Part shown: piece by piece, positions 22,085 through 33,227 of the stretch | How the letters are laid out: every line of letters begins with the position of its first letter | Position numbering within the stretch: position 1 is the first letter of the stretch | Assembly: GCF_900114015.1 (NCBI RefSeq) | Contig: NZ_FORN01000006.1 | Coordinates: forward strand, 62,001-126,000 | Length of the DNA: 64,000 nucleotides | DNA from: Caulobacter sp. UNC279MFTsu5.1 | Lineage (GTDB): Bacteria; Pseudomonadota; Alphaproteobacteria; Caulobacterales; Caulobacteraceae | Direction: 5' to 3' | Notes under the pieces: generated by a model | Databases searched by the model: none | What the model was told of the DNA's origin: nothing | What the model saw: only the letters and a program-made list of their open reading frames with translations | Program-made: the position numbers and the translations under genes

Positions 22085-23875
22085 ATGAAGCAGTTTCTCA
22101 TGACCGTGGCCGGCGTTTTCGTCGGCTTGGTGTTGTTCCTGGTCGGCGTCCCGTTCCTTCTGATCGTCATGGCGGCCAGCGCCGCCCGCCCCGCTCCGGT
22201 TCCGACCCACACGGTGCTGCAGCTGGATCTGCGCGGCGGGCTGTCCGACCAGGAATCGCAGAACCCGTTCGCCTCGCTCGGCGGCGGCAGCGGCCAGTCG
22301 GTGATGTCGATCATCCAGACGCTGCGCCGGGCCGAGACCGACGACAAGGTCGAGGCGGTGCTGGTGCGCCTGCCCGAGGGCGGCATGGCCCCGGCCTCGG
22401 CCGACGAGCTGCGCCTGGCCTTCAAGCACTTCCGTGCGGTCGGCAAGAAGCCGATCTTCGCCCACAGCCAGGGCCTCTATCCTTCGGGCCTGGTCACCTC
22501 GACCTACATGCTGGGCTCGGCGGCCAGCGAGTTCTGGATGCAGCCCGACAGCTCGCTGCAGGCCGTCGGCGCCGCCAGCGAGGAGATGTTCTTCAAGCGC
22601 TTCTTCGACAAGTACGGCGTCAAGGCCGACTACGAGCAGCGCTACGAGTACAAGAACGCGGTCAACCCCTACCTCTATAGCGACTACACGCCGGCCCACC
22701 GGGAATCGACGCTGTCGTGGATGGGGTCGGTCTACACCACGGCCCTGACCACGGCGGCCCAGGACCGCAAGGTCGATCCGGCCGCCCTGATCAAGACCAT
22801 CGAGGCCGGCCCCTACAGCGCCGAGGAGGCCAAGGCCAAGGGCCTGATCGACCGGGTCGGCCAGGTGAAGGACGTCCAGGACGCCATGCTGTCGCGGGCC
22901 GGCAAGGGCGCCAAGCTGCTGGACTTCGACGACTACGCGTCCCGCGCCAAGAAGGCCCCGGCCAAGACCGGCGGCTCGACCATCGCGGTGGTCTCGGCCG
23001 AGGGGGCGATCATGACCGGCAGCGGCCAAGGCGGCTCGCCGTTCGGCGGCGACAGCACCATCTATTCCGACCAGGTGGCCAAGGCCCTGTACGACGCGAT
23101 CGACGACAAGGACGTCAAGGCGATCGTGTTCCGGGTCTCCTCGCCGGGCGGTTCGGACACCGCGTCCGAACAGATCCTGGCCGCCGTCAAGGCCGCCAAG
23201 AAGGCCAATAAGCCCATCGTGGTCAGCATGGGCACCTATGCGGCCTCCGGCGGCTACTGGATCAGCTCGGGCGCCTCGGCGATCGTCGCCGAGCCCACCA
23301 CCCTGACCGGCTCGATCGGCGTGTTCGGCGGCAAGTTCGCCCTGGGCGACGCCCTGGCGAGGTTCGGCGTCGATGTGAAGCAGGTCCATGTCGGGAGCGA
23401 CTATTCCGGCGCGTTCGGCACGGGCCAGGGCTTCACCCCCGACCAGCGCGCCCGGTTCGCCGCCTGGATGGACCGCATCTACGCCGGCTTCGTCCACCGC
23501 GTCGCCGAGGGCCGCAAGCTGCCCGAGGACCGGGTGCGCGAGATCGCCAAGGGCCGGGTCTGGACCGGCGTCCAGGCCAAGCAGCTGGGCCTGGTCGACG
23601 AGCTGGGCGGCTTCTACGAGGCGGTCGACAAGGCCAAGAGCCTGGCCGGGATCAAGGGCGAGGTGAAGCTCAAGAAGGTCGGCGGCTCGACCTCGCCGTT
23701 CGAGGCGCTGGAGAAGCTGCTGGGCGTCAGCGAGACCTCGGCGCGGACCCTGGCCGCCTCGGCCTGGATCCTGGGCGACCCGCGCTCGCAGTCGATCCTG
23801 GACGAGATGGCCAAGGCCCGGCTGCGCGCGACGCCCAGCGGGGCGTCGGTGCTGGCCGATACGCCGGTTCATTGA
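22085..23875 (+). CDS. sppA: signal peptide peptidase SppA, long (67K) type
   Basis: A 596-residue inner-membrane S49 protease that degrades signal peptides left after export. It has an N-terminal transmembrane segment (about 5-33), then tandem S49 domains as in the long E. coli type. The general-base Lys of the N-terminal repeat fits EYKNAVNPYLYSD and the nucleophile Ser fits GTYAASGGYWISSGAS in the C-terminal repeat; LTGSIGVFGGKFALGDALARFGVDV is also conserved. Start: ATG 22085 with AGGACC upstream. It follows tRNA-Pro by 187 bp and ends with a clear intrinsic terminator, so it is monocistronic. Confidence 0.95.
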   Translation: MKQFLMTVAGVFVGLVLFLVGVPFLLIVMAASAARPAPVPTHTVLQLDLRGGLSDQESQNPFASLGGGSGQSVMSIIQTLRRAETDDKVEAVLVRLPEGGMAPASADELRLAFKHFRAVGKKPIFAHSQGLYPSGLVTSTYMLGSAASEFWMQPDSSLQAVGAASEEMFFKRFFDKYGVKADYEQRYEYKNAVNPYLYSDYTPAHRESTLSWMGSVYTTALTTAAQDRKVDPAALIKTIEAGPYSAEEAKAKGLIDRVGQVKDVQDAMLSRAGKGAKLLDFDDYASRAKKAPAKTGGSTIAVVSAEGAIMTGSGQGGSPFGGDSTIYSDQVAKALYDAIDDKDVKAIVFRVSSPGGSDTASEQILAAVKAAKKANKPIVVSMGTYAASGGYWISSGASAIVAEPTTLTGSIGVFGGKFALGDALARFGVDVKQVHVGSDYSGAFGTGQGFTPDQRARFAAWMDRIYAGFVHRVAEGRKLPEDRVREIAKGRVWTGVQAKQLGLVDELGGFYEAVDKAKSLAGIKGEVKLKKVGGSTSPFEALEKLLGVSETSARTLAASAWILGDPRSQSILDEMAKARLRATPSGASVLADTPVH

Positions 23876-23894
23876 CCCTTCTGGGATAACGTCG

Positions 23895-23931
23895 AAGGGG
23901 CCGTCCGGGCGACCGGGCGGCCCCTTTTTTT
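23895..23931 (+). terminator. intrinsic terminator of sppA
   Basis: Arms AAGGGGCCG (23895-23903) and CGGCCCCTT (23918-23926), running into a T tract to 23931; the loop has an inner CCG/CGG pairing. It starts 20 bp after the sppA stop. Confidence 0.92.
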
Positions 23932-24595
23932 GTTCCGCATGCCGAGGAAACGCCATCTCCGATGGCAAAGGCCGCGCGTTTGAACTCGGGTTCCCGCCGT
24001 CGGCGCGCAGCCCGGCGGTGGCTCGTCGCGGCTTCAAAAGGTTGGAGAGGCGCGCACGAGGGCTAGCCTCCTCGCTGCTCGGAGGCTAGCCCGGCGAGCT
24101 CGGATGGATTTATCTGGCTCGATATTCGAAAGGTTCGGGGGGCGTTCGGGGGTGAGACCATTCAGGCGCTCGCCCAACGCGCTCCGCAGGCCGGCTATCG
24201 CGTATCGCCCAGGGGCGGGCGCTCATCCCGGACAAGCGCGCAGCACGACGACGCGGGATTGAACAGTTCCAGTCCTCCCTGGACCTGCGCTCAACCTAAA
24301 GCATCGTGCGGAAAGGCGAAGGTCGGGGTTTTCGCTAGAACGATGGGAAAACAAAACCCGGAACAAGGCGCCCGATCCCTATATCCCGCGACTTGCCCCA
24401 GAGATGAAAGCTTCTTTCTCGGCGGGTCCGCCACCGCCCCGGCGCTGCGGCGCATGCGGCCCTCCCCGCGTCGCCCCGCTCCACGCGCGCTGAACCATTG
24501 CTCCGAGCCTGTCGACTCGAGTCAGAGGAATGAACTCGACAAGCTCCTGGCAAGACGACTGGGCCAGGCTCGCACCTTGCCGCACGGTCGCGGCC
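23932..24595. other. gene-free region between sppA and the TonB-dependent receptor gene
   Basis: About 660 bp with no credible gene on either strand. It contains a strong hairpin (24060-24092) and a fragment of the TCATCCCGGACAAGCG dispersed repeat near 24223-24243. The base composition is typical; it may be decayed sequence. Confidence 0.45.
24060..24092. repeat. perfect 12-bp stem hairpin
   Basis: Arms GGGCTAGCCTCC (24060-24071) and GGAGGCTAGCCC (24081-24092) with a 9-base loop. Each arm itself contains the palindrome GGCTAGCC. No T tract; function unknown. Confidence 0.6.
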
Positions 24596-24597
24596 AA

Positions 24598-24629
24598 AAA
24601 GAAACGGCGGGCTCTCGCGAGCCCGCCGT
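24598..24629 (-). terminator. intrinsic terminator of the TonB-dependent receptor gene
   Basis: Arms ACGGCGGGCTC (24604-24614) and GAGCCCGCCGT (24619-24629) with a 4-base loop, followed on the minus strand by a T-rich stretch (complement of AAAAAGAAA). It lies 26 bp after the receptor stop codon. Confidence 0.9.
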
Positions 24630-24655
24630 CCTTGGTCTTCGAGGCAGGTTTCGGT

Positions 24656-27600
24656 TTAGAAGGCCAGATCGAAGCCGAAGCGCACGTAGCGCGGGGTTTG
24701 ATAACCCGAGCCAACAGTGCCCGACGACGAACCAGGCTCGCCGAAGTGCGGATCCGGACCACCGCTGGTCAGATCGCCCTGTTCATAGAACTCTTGAACG
24801 CCGTGGGAGTTGAGCAGGTTGAACACGTCGACGCGCAGCACGAGATTGCCAGCCGGCAGGATCGTTTCCGGAATGGTGTAGCGGACCGACAGGTCGACCT
24901 TCTTGATCCAGTCGCCCTTGAACGCCGAGCCGCGCGGAACCAGCTTGCCACCGCAGAAGTGGGCCGGCAGCGTGCCGTAGGTGTTCGAAGCGCTCGAGTT
25001 CGGAATATTATCCGGCACCAGGCCTTGGCAGCCGTAGTGACGCGGCGAGATCAGCGAGGCGTTCCCGCCGATCAGGAAGTTGTCGGTCACCGCATAGGAG
25101 CCGAACAGCTTGAACTGATGGCCGTGGTGGTTCGGCAGCAGGCCGTAGGTGCCCGGGATGAAGCCGGGGGTGTCGAAGTCGGACGTGATGCCCGCGTCGG
25201 CCTGGCCGGTGTCGGACTTCACGGCGCCTTCGAAGTTACCCTTCGATTCGGAGAGCACGTAGGAGCCTTGCAGGCCCCACTTGCCGTCGAACGAACGCTC
25301 GAAGCTGAACTCGAGCGAGGTGTACTCGCGCTTCACCTTCGGCAGGCCGAGGTCAGCCGCGCTGAGCTCGATCGTACGCAGGTCGGTCTCGCCCGGCAGC
25401 GGGGCGTAGAGCACCGCCTTCACGTTTTCGCCCGGGTTGACGATCAGGTACTGGTTCAGGCCGCTCCAGGTTTCTTCGCAGCCGTCGCCGGCGGCGGTGA
25501 AGCGAGCGTAGCCGTGGGCATCGCAGTAGGCGAGCACAGCCGGGTCGATGGCCGCGTCATCCGCCGCGCGCAGCAGCGTGCGGTAGGTCAGGTTGACGTT
25601 GGCCTTCCACAGGCTGTTGAAGCGGTGCTCGTAACCCAGGATGTACTCGTCCTCGGCCGTGGCTTTCACGTTGAGGGCCGAGATCGATTCCGGAGGCGGA
25701 GCCACGCCGGCCGAACCGACGGCGCAGGCTTGGGTGCCGACCGGCACCGAGACGACGCCACGGTCGAGGAACAGTTGGGTACAGGCCGCCAGGTTGGTGA
25801 AGGTCGGGTTGGTCGTGCGAGTGACGACTGGACCCAGGCCCGCGGTCGGCAGACCGGTGCCGGCGGTCAGACCGCCGGTGCTGGGCGTGGTGAGCGGGTT
25901 CGTCGCCGCCGGCGTACCGATATAAAGACCGCCGCCGGCCGGCAGGAAGTACTGACGAACATCGAGGTTGTTCGAAGCAGCGCGGTAGGCGGTGTTGGCA
26001 GCGACCGGCAGGTAGTAACGGCCGTACGAACCGTAGATGCGGTTCTGGCGGTCACCCGACGGATCCCAGTTGAAGCCCAGGCGCAAGGCGTCCAGGTCCT
26101 CGAATTTCGAGAACGCCTGGCCGGCCGAATCCTGTTCCAGGAAGTTGTCGCGACGGAAGCCGAGGTTCAGGGTCAGGCGGTCGGTGATGTCCCAGGCGTC
26201 CTGGATGTAGTACGCCTTGTTTTCACCCTGGAATTCGCCGCCGCCCGTGAAGGTGCGGAGGTCAAACCATTCTTGACCCGGCGCGAAGCCCTGGGAATTG
26301 ACCGTAGCGGTACGGTTCTTCCGGATGGTCCAGTTCTGGCCGCCGTTGCGGACGCCGAAGTTGACGAAGGTCGTCTTTTCATTGTCCAGGCCGGCGCGGA
26401 TGTGGTGGTCGCCGAACAGCTTGAAGTAGATGTCGACGTCGCCGCGATAGAATTCGCGGGTCGCTTCGGACGGCGTGGTCGAAGCCGCAACCGTCTGGTC
26501 CGAGATGGTCACCGAGGTGCCGTTGCGCGTGTCGACGACTTGCGGCTTGTCGAACGGACTGTTGATCAGGTCGTTGCTGAACTTGGTCTTGCCGTAGGCG
26601 GCCGAGACCGTCAGCCAGTCGGTGAAGCTGCCGGTATAGCGGCCGACATAGCTGGGGCCGCCGAAGTTGTCGATCACCTGCGAACTGGCCGCGCCGATAG
26701 TGTCGGTGACCCCATCGTACTTATAGCGTTGCTGGGTGCGGGTGAACGTGGTGTCGAAATAGGTGAACTCGAGGTGCTGACGCGACGTCAGGTAACCGTC
26801 CAGCTTCACGCCCCACACCGGGTCGTCCCACTTGCGGACGCCGTAGTAGTTGCCAATCTTCGCGGCCGTGGTCTGCTTGGTGTCGGGCTGCTGATAGATA
26901 CCGTAGAAGAAGAGGTGATCCTTCAGGATCGGACCGCCCGCTTCCAGGACGACGTCCTTGTAGCTCTGGCCGACGCGGCTGTTCGTGGTCTGGAACGTAT
27001 CCGGCGCGTGCGCGCGCATGCCGCCGGGCTCCCAGTTGCCGTGCACGGCGAAGGTGAAGTCGTTCGAGCCCGACTTGGTGACGGCGTTGATCACGCCGCC
27101 GGTGCCGCGGCCGTATTCAGCGGCGTAGCCACCGGTCTTCACTTCGATCGTCTTGTAGAAATCGAACGGCACCAGAGCGCCGCCAATCCCGTTGATGAAG
27201 TTGGTGATGTTCAGGCCGTTGACGTAGAACACGTTCTCGCCGACCGAAGAACCGCCGACCGAAGCTTGGCCGAGGCCTTGCGTCGTGAACGCCGCGGTGC
27301 CTTCGACCGCCGACGGCGCCAGCAGGGTCAGTGCGGTGACGTTGCGGACGACCGGGACGTTCTTGACCAGAGTTTCGACGTCAAGCACCGTGCCCGTCGT
27401 GGTTTGGGCGAAATCGAGCTGCGGGTTGGCCGCGCCGGTCACGACGACGGCCTCGACTTCACCCTCGGCGAGCATGTTGAAGCCGTAGTTCGACTGGCTG
27501 CCCAGGCGCACGGCGACATTGCTGTCGGTCAGCGGCTGGAAGCCGCCCTTTTTGATCGTGACCGAATAGCCGCCGGTCGGAATGAGGGGGACGCGGAATT

Positions 27601-27868
27601 GACCGCCGGAATCCGTGGTCACGTTCCGCTCGAAGCCTTGGCGCAGCGACTTGACCACGACGGTGGCGTCGGCGACCGGCGCGCCGGACGTGTCGGTGAC
27701 GGTGCCGACGAGCGTGCCGCTCGTATAGTCCTGGGCGCTGGCCAGGGTCGGGATCGCCGTGGCGACCGCGGTCAGGGCCAGCGGCGCGGCGACGGTGGCC
27801 AGGCCGGCCAGCAGCGTCGACGTCAAGAGACGCGCGCGCGCGCCGCCCTTGGTGGAAGTCATTTTCAT
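24656..27868 (-). CDS. Oar-like TonB-dependent outer-membrane receptor
   Basis: A 1070-residue TonB-dependent transporter. The signal peptide ends near IPTLASAQ. A carboxypeptidase-regulatory-like (CnaB-type) domain follows (TLVGTVTDTSGAPVADATVVVKS, GQFRVPLIPTGGYSVTI), then a plug domain (VGENVFYVNGLNITNF, PFDFYKTIEVKTGGYAAEYGRGTGGVINAVTKSG) and a large barrel ending in TPRYVRFGFDLAF with the terminal Phe needed for insertion. The architecture is that of Oar-like receptors, often linked to import of oligosaccharides or peptides; the substrate is not determined. The ATG at 27868 has GAGGGG six bases upstream. A single gene with its own terminator; a LacI-type palindrome shared with the glycan locus (28303-28314) lies 435 bp upstream. 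Confidence 0.92.
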   Translation of the reverse strand: MKMTSTKGGARARLLTSTLLAGLATVAAPLALTAVATAIPTLASAQDYTSGTLVGTVTDTSGAPVADATVVVKSLRQGFERNVTTDSGGQFRVPLIPTGGYSVTIKKGGFQPLTDSNVAVRLGSQSNYGFNMLAEGEVEAVVVTGAANPQLDFAQTTTGTVLDVETLVKNVPVVRNVTALTLLAPSAVEGTAAFTTQGLGQASVGGSSVGENVFYVNGLNITNFINGIGGALVPFDFYKTIEVKTGGYAAEYGRGTGGVINAVTKSGSNDFTFAVHGNWEPGGMRAHAPDTFQTTNSRVGQSYKDVVLEAGGPILKDHLFFYGIYQQPDTKQTTAAKIGNYYGVRKWDDPVWGVKLDGYLTSRQHLEFTYFDTTFTRTQQRYKYDGVTDTIGAASSQVIDNFGGPSYVGRYTGSFTDWLTVSAAYGKTKFSNDLINSPFDKPQVVDTRNGTSVTISDQTVAASTTPSEATREFYRGDVDIYFKLFGDHHIRAGLDNEKTTFVNFGVRNGGQNWTIRKNRTATVNSQGFAPGQEWFDLRTFTGGGEFQGENKAYYIQDAWDITDRLTLNLGFRRDNFLEQDSAGQAFSKFEDLDALRLGFNWDPSGDRQNRIYGSYGRYYLPVAANTAYRAASNNLDVRQYFLPAGGGLYIGTPAATNPLTTPSTGGLTAGTGLPTAGLGPVVTRTTNPTFTNLAACTQLFLDRGVVSVPVGTQACAVGSAGVAPPPESISALNVKATAEDEYILGYEHRFNSLWKANVNLTYRTLLRAADDAAIDPAVLAYCDAHGYARFTAAGDGCEETWSGLNQYLIVNPGENVKAVLYAPLPGETDLRTIELSAADLGLPKVKREYTSLEFSFERSFDGKWGLQGSYVLSESKGNFEGAVKSDTGQADAGITSDFDTPGFIPGTYGLLPNHHGHQFKLFGSYAVTDNFLIGGNASLISPRHYGCQGLVPDNIPNSSASNTYGTLPAHFCGGKLVPRGSAFKGDWIKKVDLSVRYTIPETILPAGNLVLRVDVFNLLNSHGVQEFYEQGDLTSGGPDPHFGEPGSSSGTVGSGYQTPRYVRFGFDLAF

Positions 27869-28479
27869 AGTATCCCCTCTTGCATGGTGAAGCATCCCGA
27901 CCGCCCGCACGCGCCCGTTTCGGGGGCGTTACGTTCGGTCTGTCTGGATTTTCGCCCCAACTCCACCACGAGAACTTAGGTGTCCCGGAAAACATTTCCC
28001 CGGTTGCGTCGACGTTAGGAGGCGCGCCGCGCGCCGGTCAATTGCCATTACCAATCCGTAATAACATCGCCCCAGGCTGTCGCATTATCGCAACACGATC
28101 GCCTCATTTCGGACGAACATCGCTCAGATTTTCCACAAACCTGCCGATAACGCGGGTCTCACCCCCCGTATCCCGTTGGGTCGAAAGGCAAATTCGACCC
28201 GCACCGGCGCGCCGGGCGCCGCGGGCGGCCAGAGGCGGTTTATCGGGTCAAAACGCCCCACATCCCATTGACATTCGAGATAATGCACCCGGAAACCGCT
28301 TCGGTACCGGTATCAAATGCTGAACACTGACGATCCTTGGGATATTTTCCCTAAGTATCGCTCAAATTTCCGACACATTTGGCTGGAACCGACCGTTGCG
28401 TGGGCGCCCAAGTGCCGGGATGATGCGGCCTGGCCGTTTCAGTGGCGCCCCACGCCCCTTCCGCGAGTGATCAAAGCCC
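27869..28479. other. 610-bp intergenic region upstream of the TonB-dependent receptor gene
   Basis: No gene seen. This is the shared upstream region of the receptor (minus strand) and the TIGR01244-type phosphatase (plus strand). It contains a palindrome ATTAC-N6-GTAAT (28047-28062) and the 12-bp LacI-type palindrome at 28303-28314. The length suggests complex regulation of the receptor. Confidence 0.5.
28303..28314. promoter_or_regulatory. LacI-type palindromic operator GGTACCGGTATC, copy 1
   Basis: A 12-bp near-palindrome with the central CpG (ACCGGT) characteristic of LacI/GalR operators; 5 of 6 base pairs are symmetric. The identical 12-mer occurs at 45881-45892 between the divergent GH3 and GH97 genes. 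Confidence 0.5.
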
Positions 28480-28890
28480 ATGACTGCGTTCCGACGTGTA
28501 ACCGACTCGCTTTCGGTCAGCCCCCAGATCGCGATCGACGATCTGGACCGCGCCGCTGGCGAGGGCTTCGTGCTGGTGATCAACAACCGTCCCGACGACG
28601 AGGAGCCGGGCCAGCCGTCCAGCGCCCAGGTCGAGGCGGCGGCCCGGGCCGCGGGCCTGGACTATCTGCACGTGCCGGTGCGGGGCGGGCCGACTCCCGA
28701 CCAGGTCGAGGCCGTACGGCGGGCGGTCGAGGGCGCCGACGGGCCGGTCCTGGCCTTCTGCCGCTCGGGCACGCGCTCGATCGTCACCTGGTCCCTGGGC
28801 CAGGCGGCGTCGGGCGCGGCCGACCGCGCCACCCTGGTGCGCCAGGGCGCGGACGCCGGCTACGACCTGTCGGGCGTACTCGGCGTCTAG
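28480..28890 (+). CDS. TIGR01244-type (beta-lactamase hydrolase-like) phosphatase/sulfurtransferase domain protein
   Basis: A 136-residue DUF442/TIGR01244 protein with a dual-specificity-phosphatase-like fold. It has RRVTDSLSVSPQIAIDDLDRAAGEGFVLVINNRPDDEEPGQP at the N terminus, GLDYLHVPVRGGPTPDQVEA in the middle and the C-x5-R signature CRSGTRS near residue 90. In other bacteria this domain is fused to or adjacent to persulfide dioxygenase-like metallo-hydrolases (for example in the Blh/BigR sulfide system); here a metallo-beta-lactamase-fold protein is two genes away (29114), which may be related. Enzyme activity is not known. Confidence 0.85.
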   Translation: MTAFRRVTDSLSVSPQIAIDDLDRAAGEGFVLVINNRPDDEEPGQPSSAQVEAAARAAGLDYLHVPVRGGPTPDQVEAVRRAVEGADGPVLAFCRSGTRSIVTWSLGQAASGAADRATLVRQGADAGYDLSGVLGV

Positions 28891-28900
28891 GCTTGGGCGT

Positions 28901-29053
28901 CTAGTAGTGGTGGCTCAGGACGACCCGGGCCGCCATCGCCGACGGTTCGGGCTCGCAGCTGGCCAGCACGAACTGAGCCGCGATGAGACACAGGATGGCG
29001 AAGGCCGCGCGCTGGAGCCGTTTTGAGACAAAAATCGCTGCGTCGGCGGTCAT
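28901..29053 (-). CDS. 50-residue putative small lipoprotein
   Basis: A short frame of 51 codons on the minus strand between two plus-strand genes: MTADAAIFVSKRLQR, then a hydrophobic stretch AAFAILCLIAAQFVLASC with a good lipobox (LASC), then EPEPSAMAARVVLSHHY. Basic residues before the hydrophobic core, a lipobox and a hydrophilic tail are what a type II signal peptide requires; the mature peptide would have only about 18 residues. GGAGCC precedes the ATG. No homology is known to me; such tiny lipoproteins are often missed. It could also be a membrane micro-protein. Confidence 0.5.
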   Translation of the reverse strand: MTADAAIFVSKRLQRAAFAILCLIAAQFVLASCEPEPSAMAARVVLSHHY

Positions 29054-29113
29054 GATCCAGGCTCCGAAAGGTTTACGGATCGTTCACCGCAAGACCGGCG
29101 CCGAGAGGCCGCC

Positions 29114-30022
29114 ATGATCCCCTTCGTCCGCGAGATCGAGTTCGAATACGGCCGCTGCGACCAGGTCTCGCCGTCGATCCGCCGGGTGATCGCCGACAAT
29201 CCGGGGCCCTTCACCTTTGTCGGCACCGGAACCTACATCGTCGGGCGCGGGACCGTGGCGGTGATCGATCCCGGCCCGGACCTCGACAACCATCTTAAGG
29301 CGCTGCTGGCGGCGCTGGAGGGCGAGACGGTCAGCCACATCCTGGTCACCCACCACCACAGCGACCACTCTCCCCTCGCTCGCCCGCTGCAAAAGGCGAC
29401 CGGGGCGACCATCTTCGGCCGCCGCGCGCCGCATCTGGCCGCGCCGGCGCCGGGCCCGCTGCCCGACCGCCTGGCGCTCGAGGCCGGCGAGGACGAGGGC
29501 TTCCGCCCCGATGTCGAGATCGCCGACGGCGACGTCTTCGAGGGACCGGGCTGGACCCTGCGGGCCGTGACCACGCCGGGCCACACCTCCAACCACGTCT
29601 GCTTCGCCTTGAAGGAGGAAAACGCCCTGTTCTCCGGCGACCACGTGATGGGCTGGTCGACCACGGTGATCACCCCGCCCGACGGCGACATGGGCGACTA
29701 TTTCGCCAGCCTGGAGAAGGTGCGGGCCGAGGGCTTCGACACCCTGTGGCCGACCCACGGCGCGCCGGTCCGCGACGTGGCGCCGTTCGTCCAGGCCTAT
29801 GCCGACCACCGCCGGGCGCGCGAGGCCCAGGTGCTGGACGCCCTGGCGCGGGGTCCGACCACGATCAAGGCCATGGTCCCCGTGCTCTACGCCGCCGTCG
29901 ACCCGCGGCTGCATCCAGCCGCGGCGATGTCGGTGCTGGCGCATGTGCTGCTGCTGGTGAAGCAGGGACGGGTGACGTGCGAGGGCGCGGCGGGGTTGGA
30001 TTCCGAATATCGGCTGGCCTGA
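29114..30022 (+). CDS. metallo-beta-lactamase fold hydrolase (LACTB2-like)
   Basis: A 302-residue MBL-fold hydrolase. The zinc ligands are present as THHHSDHSPLARP (HxHxDH), later His in TPGHTSNHV, the bridging Asp in LFSGDHVMGWSTT and the last His in LWPTHGAPVRD. After the fold comes a helical C-terminal region (HRRAREAQVLDAL..., MSVLAHVLLLVKQGRVTCEG) resembling the winged-helix-like tail of LACTB2-type proteins (RNase or thioesterase-like activity reported in that group). Substrate unknown; cytosolic. It ends directly before a complex inverted repeat (30026-30155). Confidence 0.9.
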   Translation: MIPFVREIEFEYGRCDQVSPSIRRVIADNPGPFTFVGTGTYIVGRGTVAVIDPGPDLDNHLKALLAALEGETVSHILVTHHHSDHSPLARPLQKATGATIFGRRAPHLAAPAPGPLPDRLALEAGEDEGFRPDVEIADGDVFEGPGWTLRAVTTPGHTSNHVCFALKEENALFSGDHVMGWSTTVITPPDGDMGDYFASLEKVRAEGFDTLWPTHGAPVRDVAPFVQAYADHRRAREAQVLDALARGPTTIKAMVPVLYAAVDPRLHPAAAMSVLAHVLLLVKQGRVTCEGAAGLDSEYRLA

Positions 30023-30025
30023 ACA

Positions 30026-30155
30026 CTTGCCCCCACCTGACCGCTACGCGGTCTGTCCGCCCCCATAGGGGGCGGAGCCTTTGGCACGGAACCGGCGGCC
30101 GAGGCTCTTCCCCCTCTGGGGGAAGACGACCGCGAAGCGGTCCGTAGGGGGCAAG
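30026..30155. repeat. TTGCCCCC-type long inverted repeat
   Basis: Left arm 30026-30053 and right arm 30128-30155 are inverse copies built from TTGCCCCC and GACCGCT-(n2)-GCGGTC, each itself a hairpin. The middle has two more hairpins (CCCCCATAGGGGG near 30060 and CCCCCTCTGGGGG near 30110). It fills the whole gap between the convergent MBL and acyl-CoA ligase genes. A shortened relative is at 61994-62043. Confidence 0.75.
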
Positions 30156-30165
30156 GGGTGAAAAA

Positions 30166-33030
<2,865 letters not shown>

Positions 33031-33186
33031 CGGCCGCGCGCTCCCGATCCGTTATCGTTGTTCAGGCGAGGCTAGCGGGGCGGCGTCCGCCGCGCAACGC
33101 GGCGCGCCCGGGACGCGAACCTTGACCAGGCCGCGCGGATCGGCCGCAGGTTGCGCCCAAGCAAAGATAGTCCTTTGATGGTCTAT

Positions 33187-33206
33187 TCTGTCGCCTAAAC
33201 GACAGA
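33187..33206 (+). promoter_or_regulatory. short hairpin just before the hybrid kinase gene
   Basis: Perfect 7-bp arms TCTGTCG and CGACAGA with a 6-base loop, 21 bp upstream of the GTG start. It may be an operator or a leader hairpin; no other sign of regulation is seen. Confidence 0.35.
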
Positions 33207-33227
33207 GCGCGGACGGGGCGGATTCGG

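Noticed and set aside
21395..24037. An 880-codon frame on the minus strand across sppA and the tRNAs
   Set aside because: It reads through two tRNA genes and antisense to sppA; composition is typical of a shadow frame.
24259..24813. A 184-codon plus-strand frame near the end of the receptor gene
   Set aside because: No domain, no good ribosome site, and it runs over the receptor's terminator and 3' end.
24530..27979. A 1149-codon frame on the plus strand
   Set aside because: Exact antisense of the TonB-dependent receptor, which has clear plug and barrel motifs and its own terminator.
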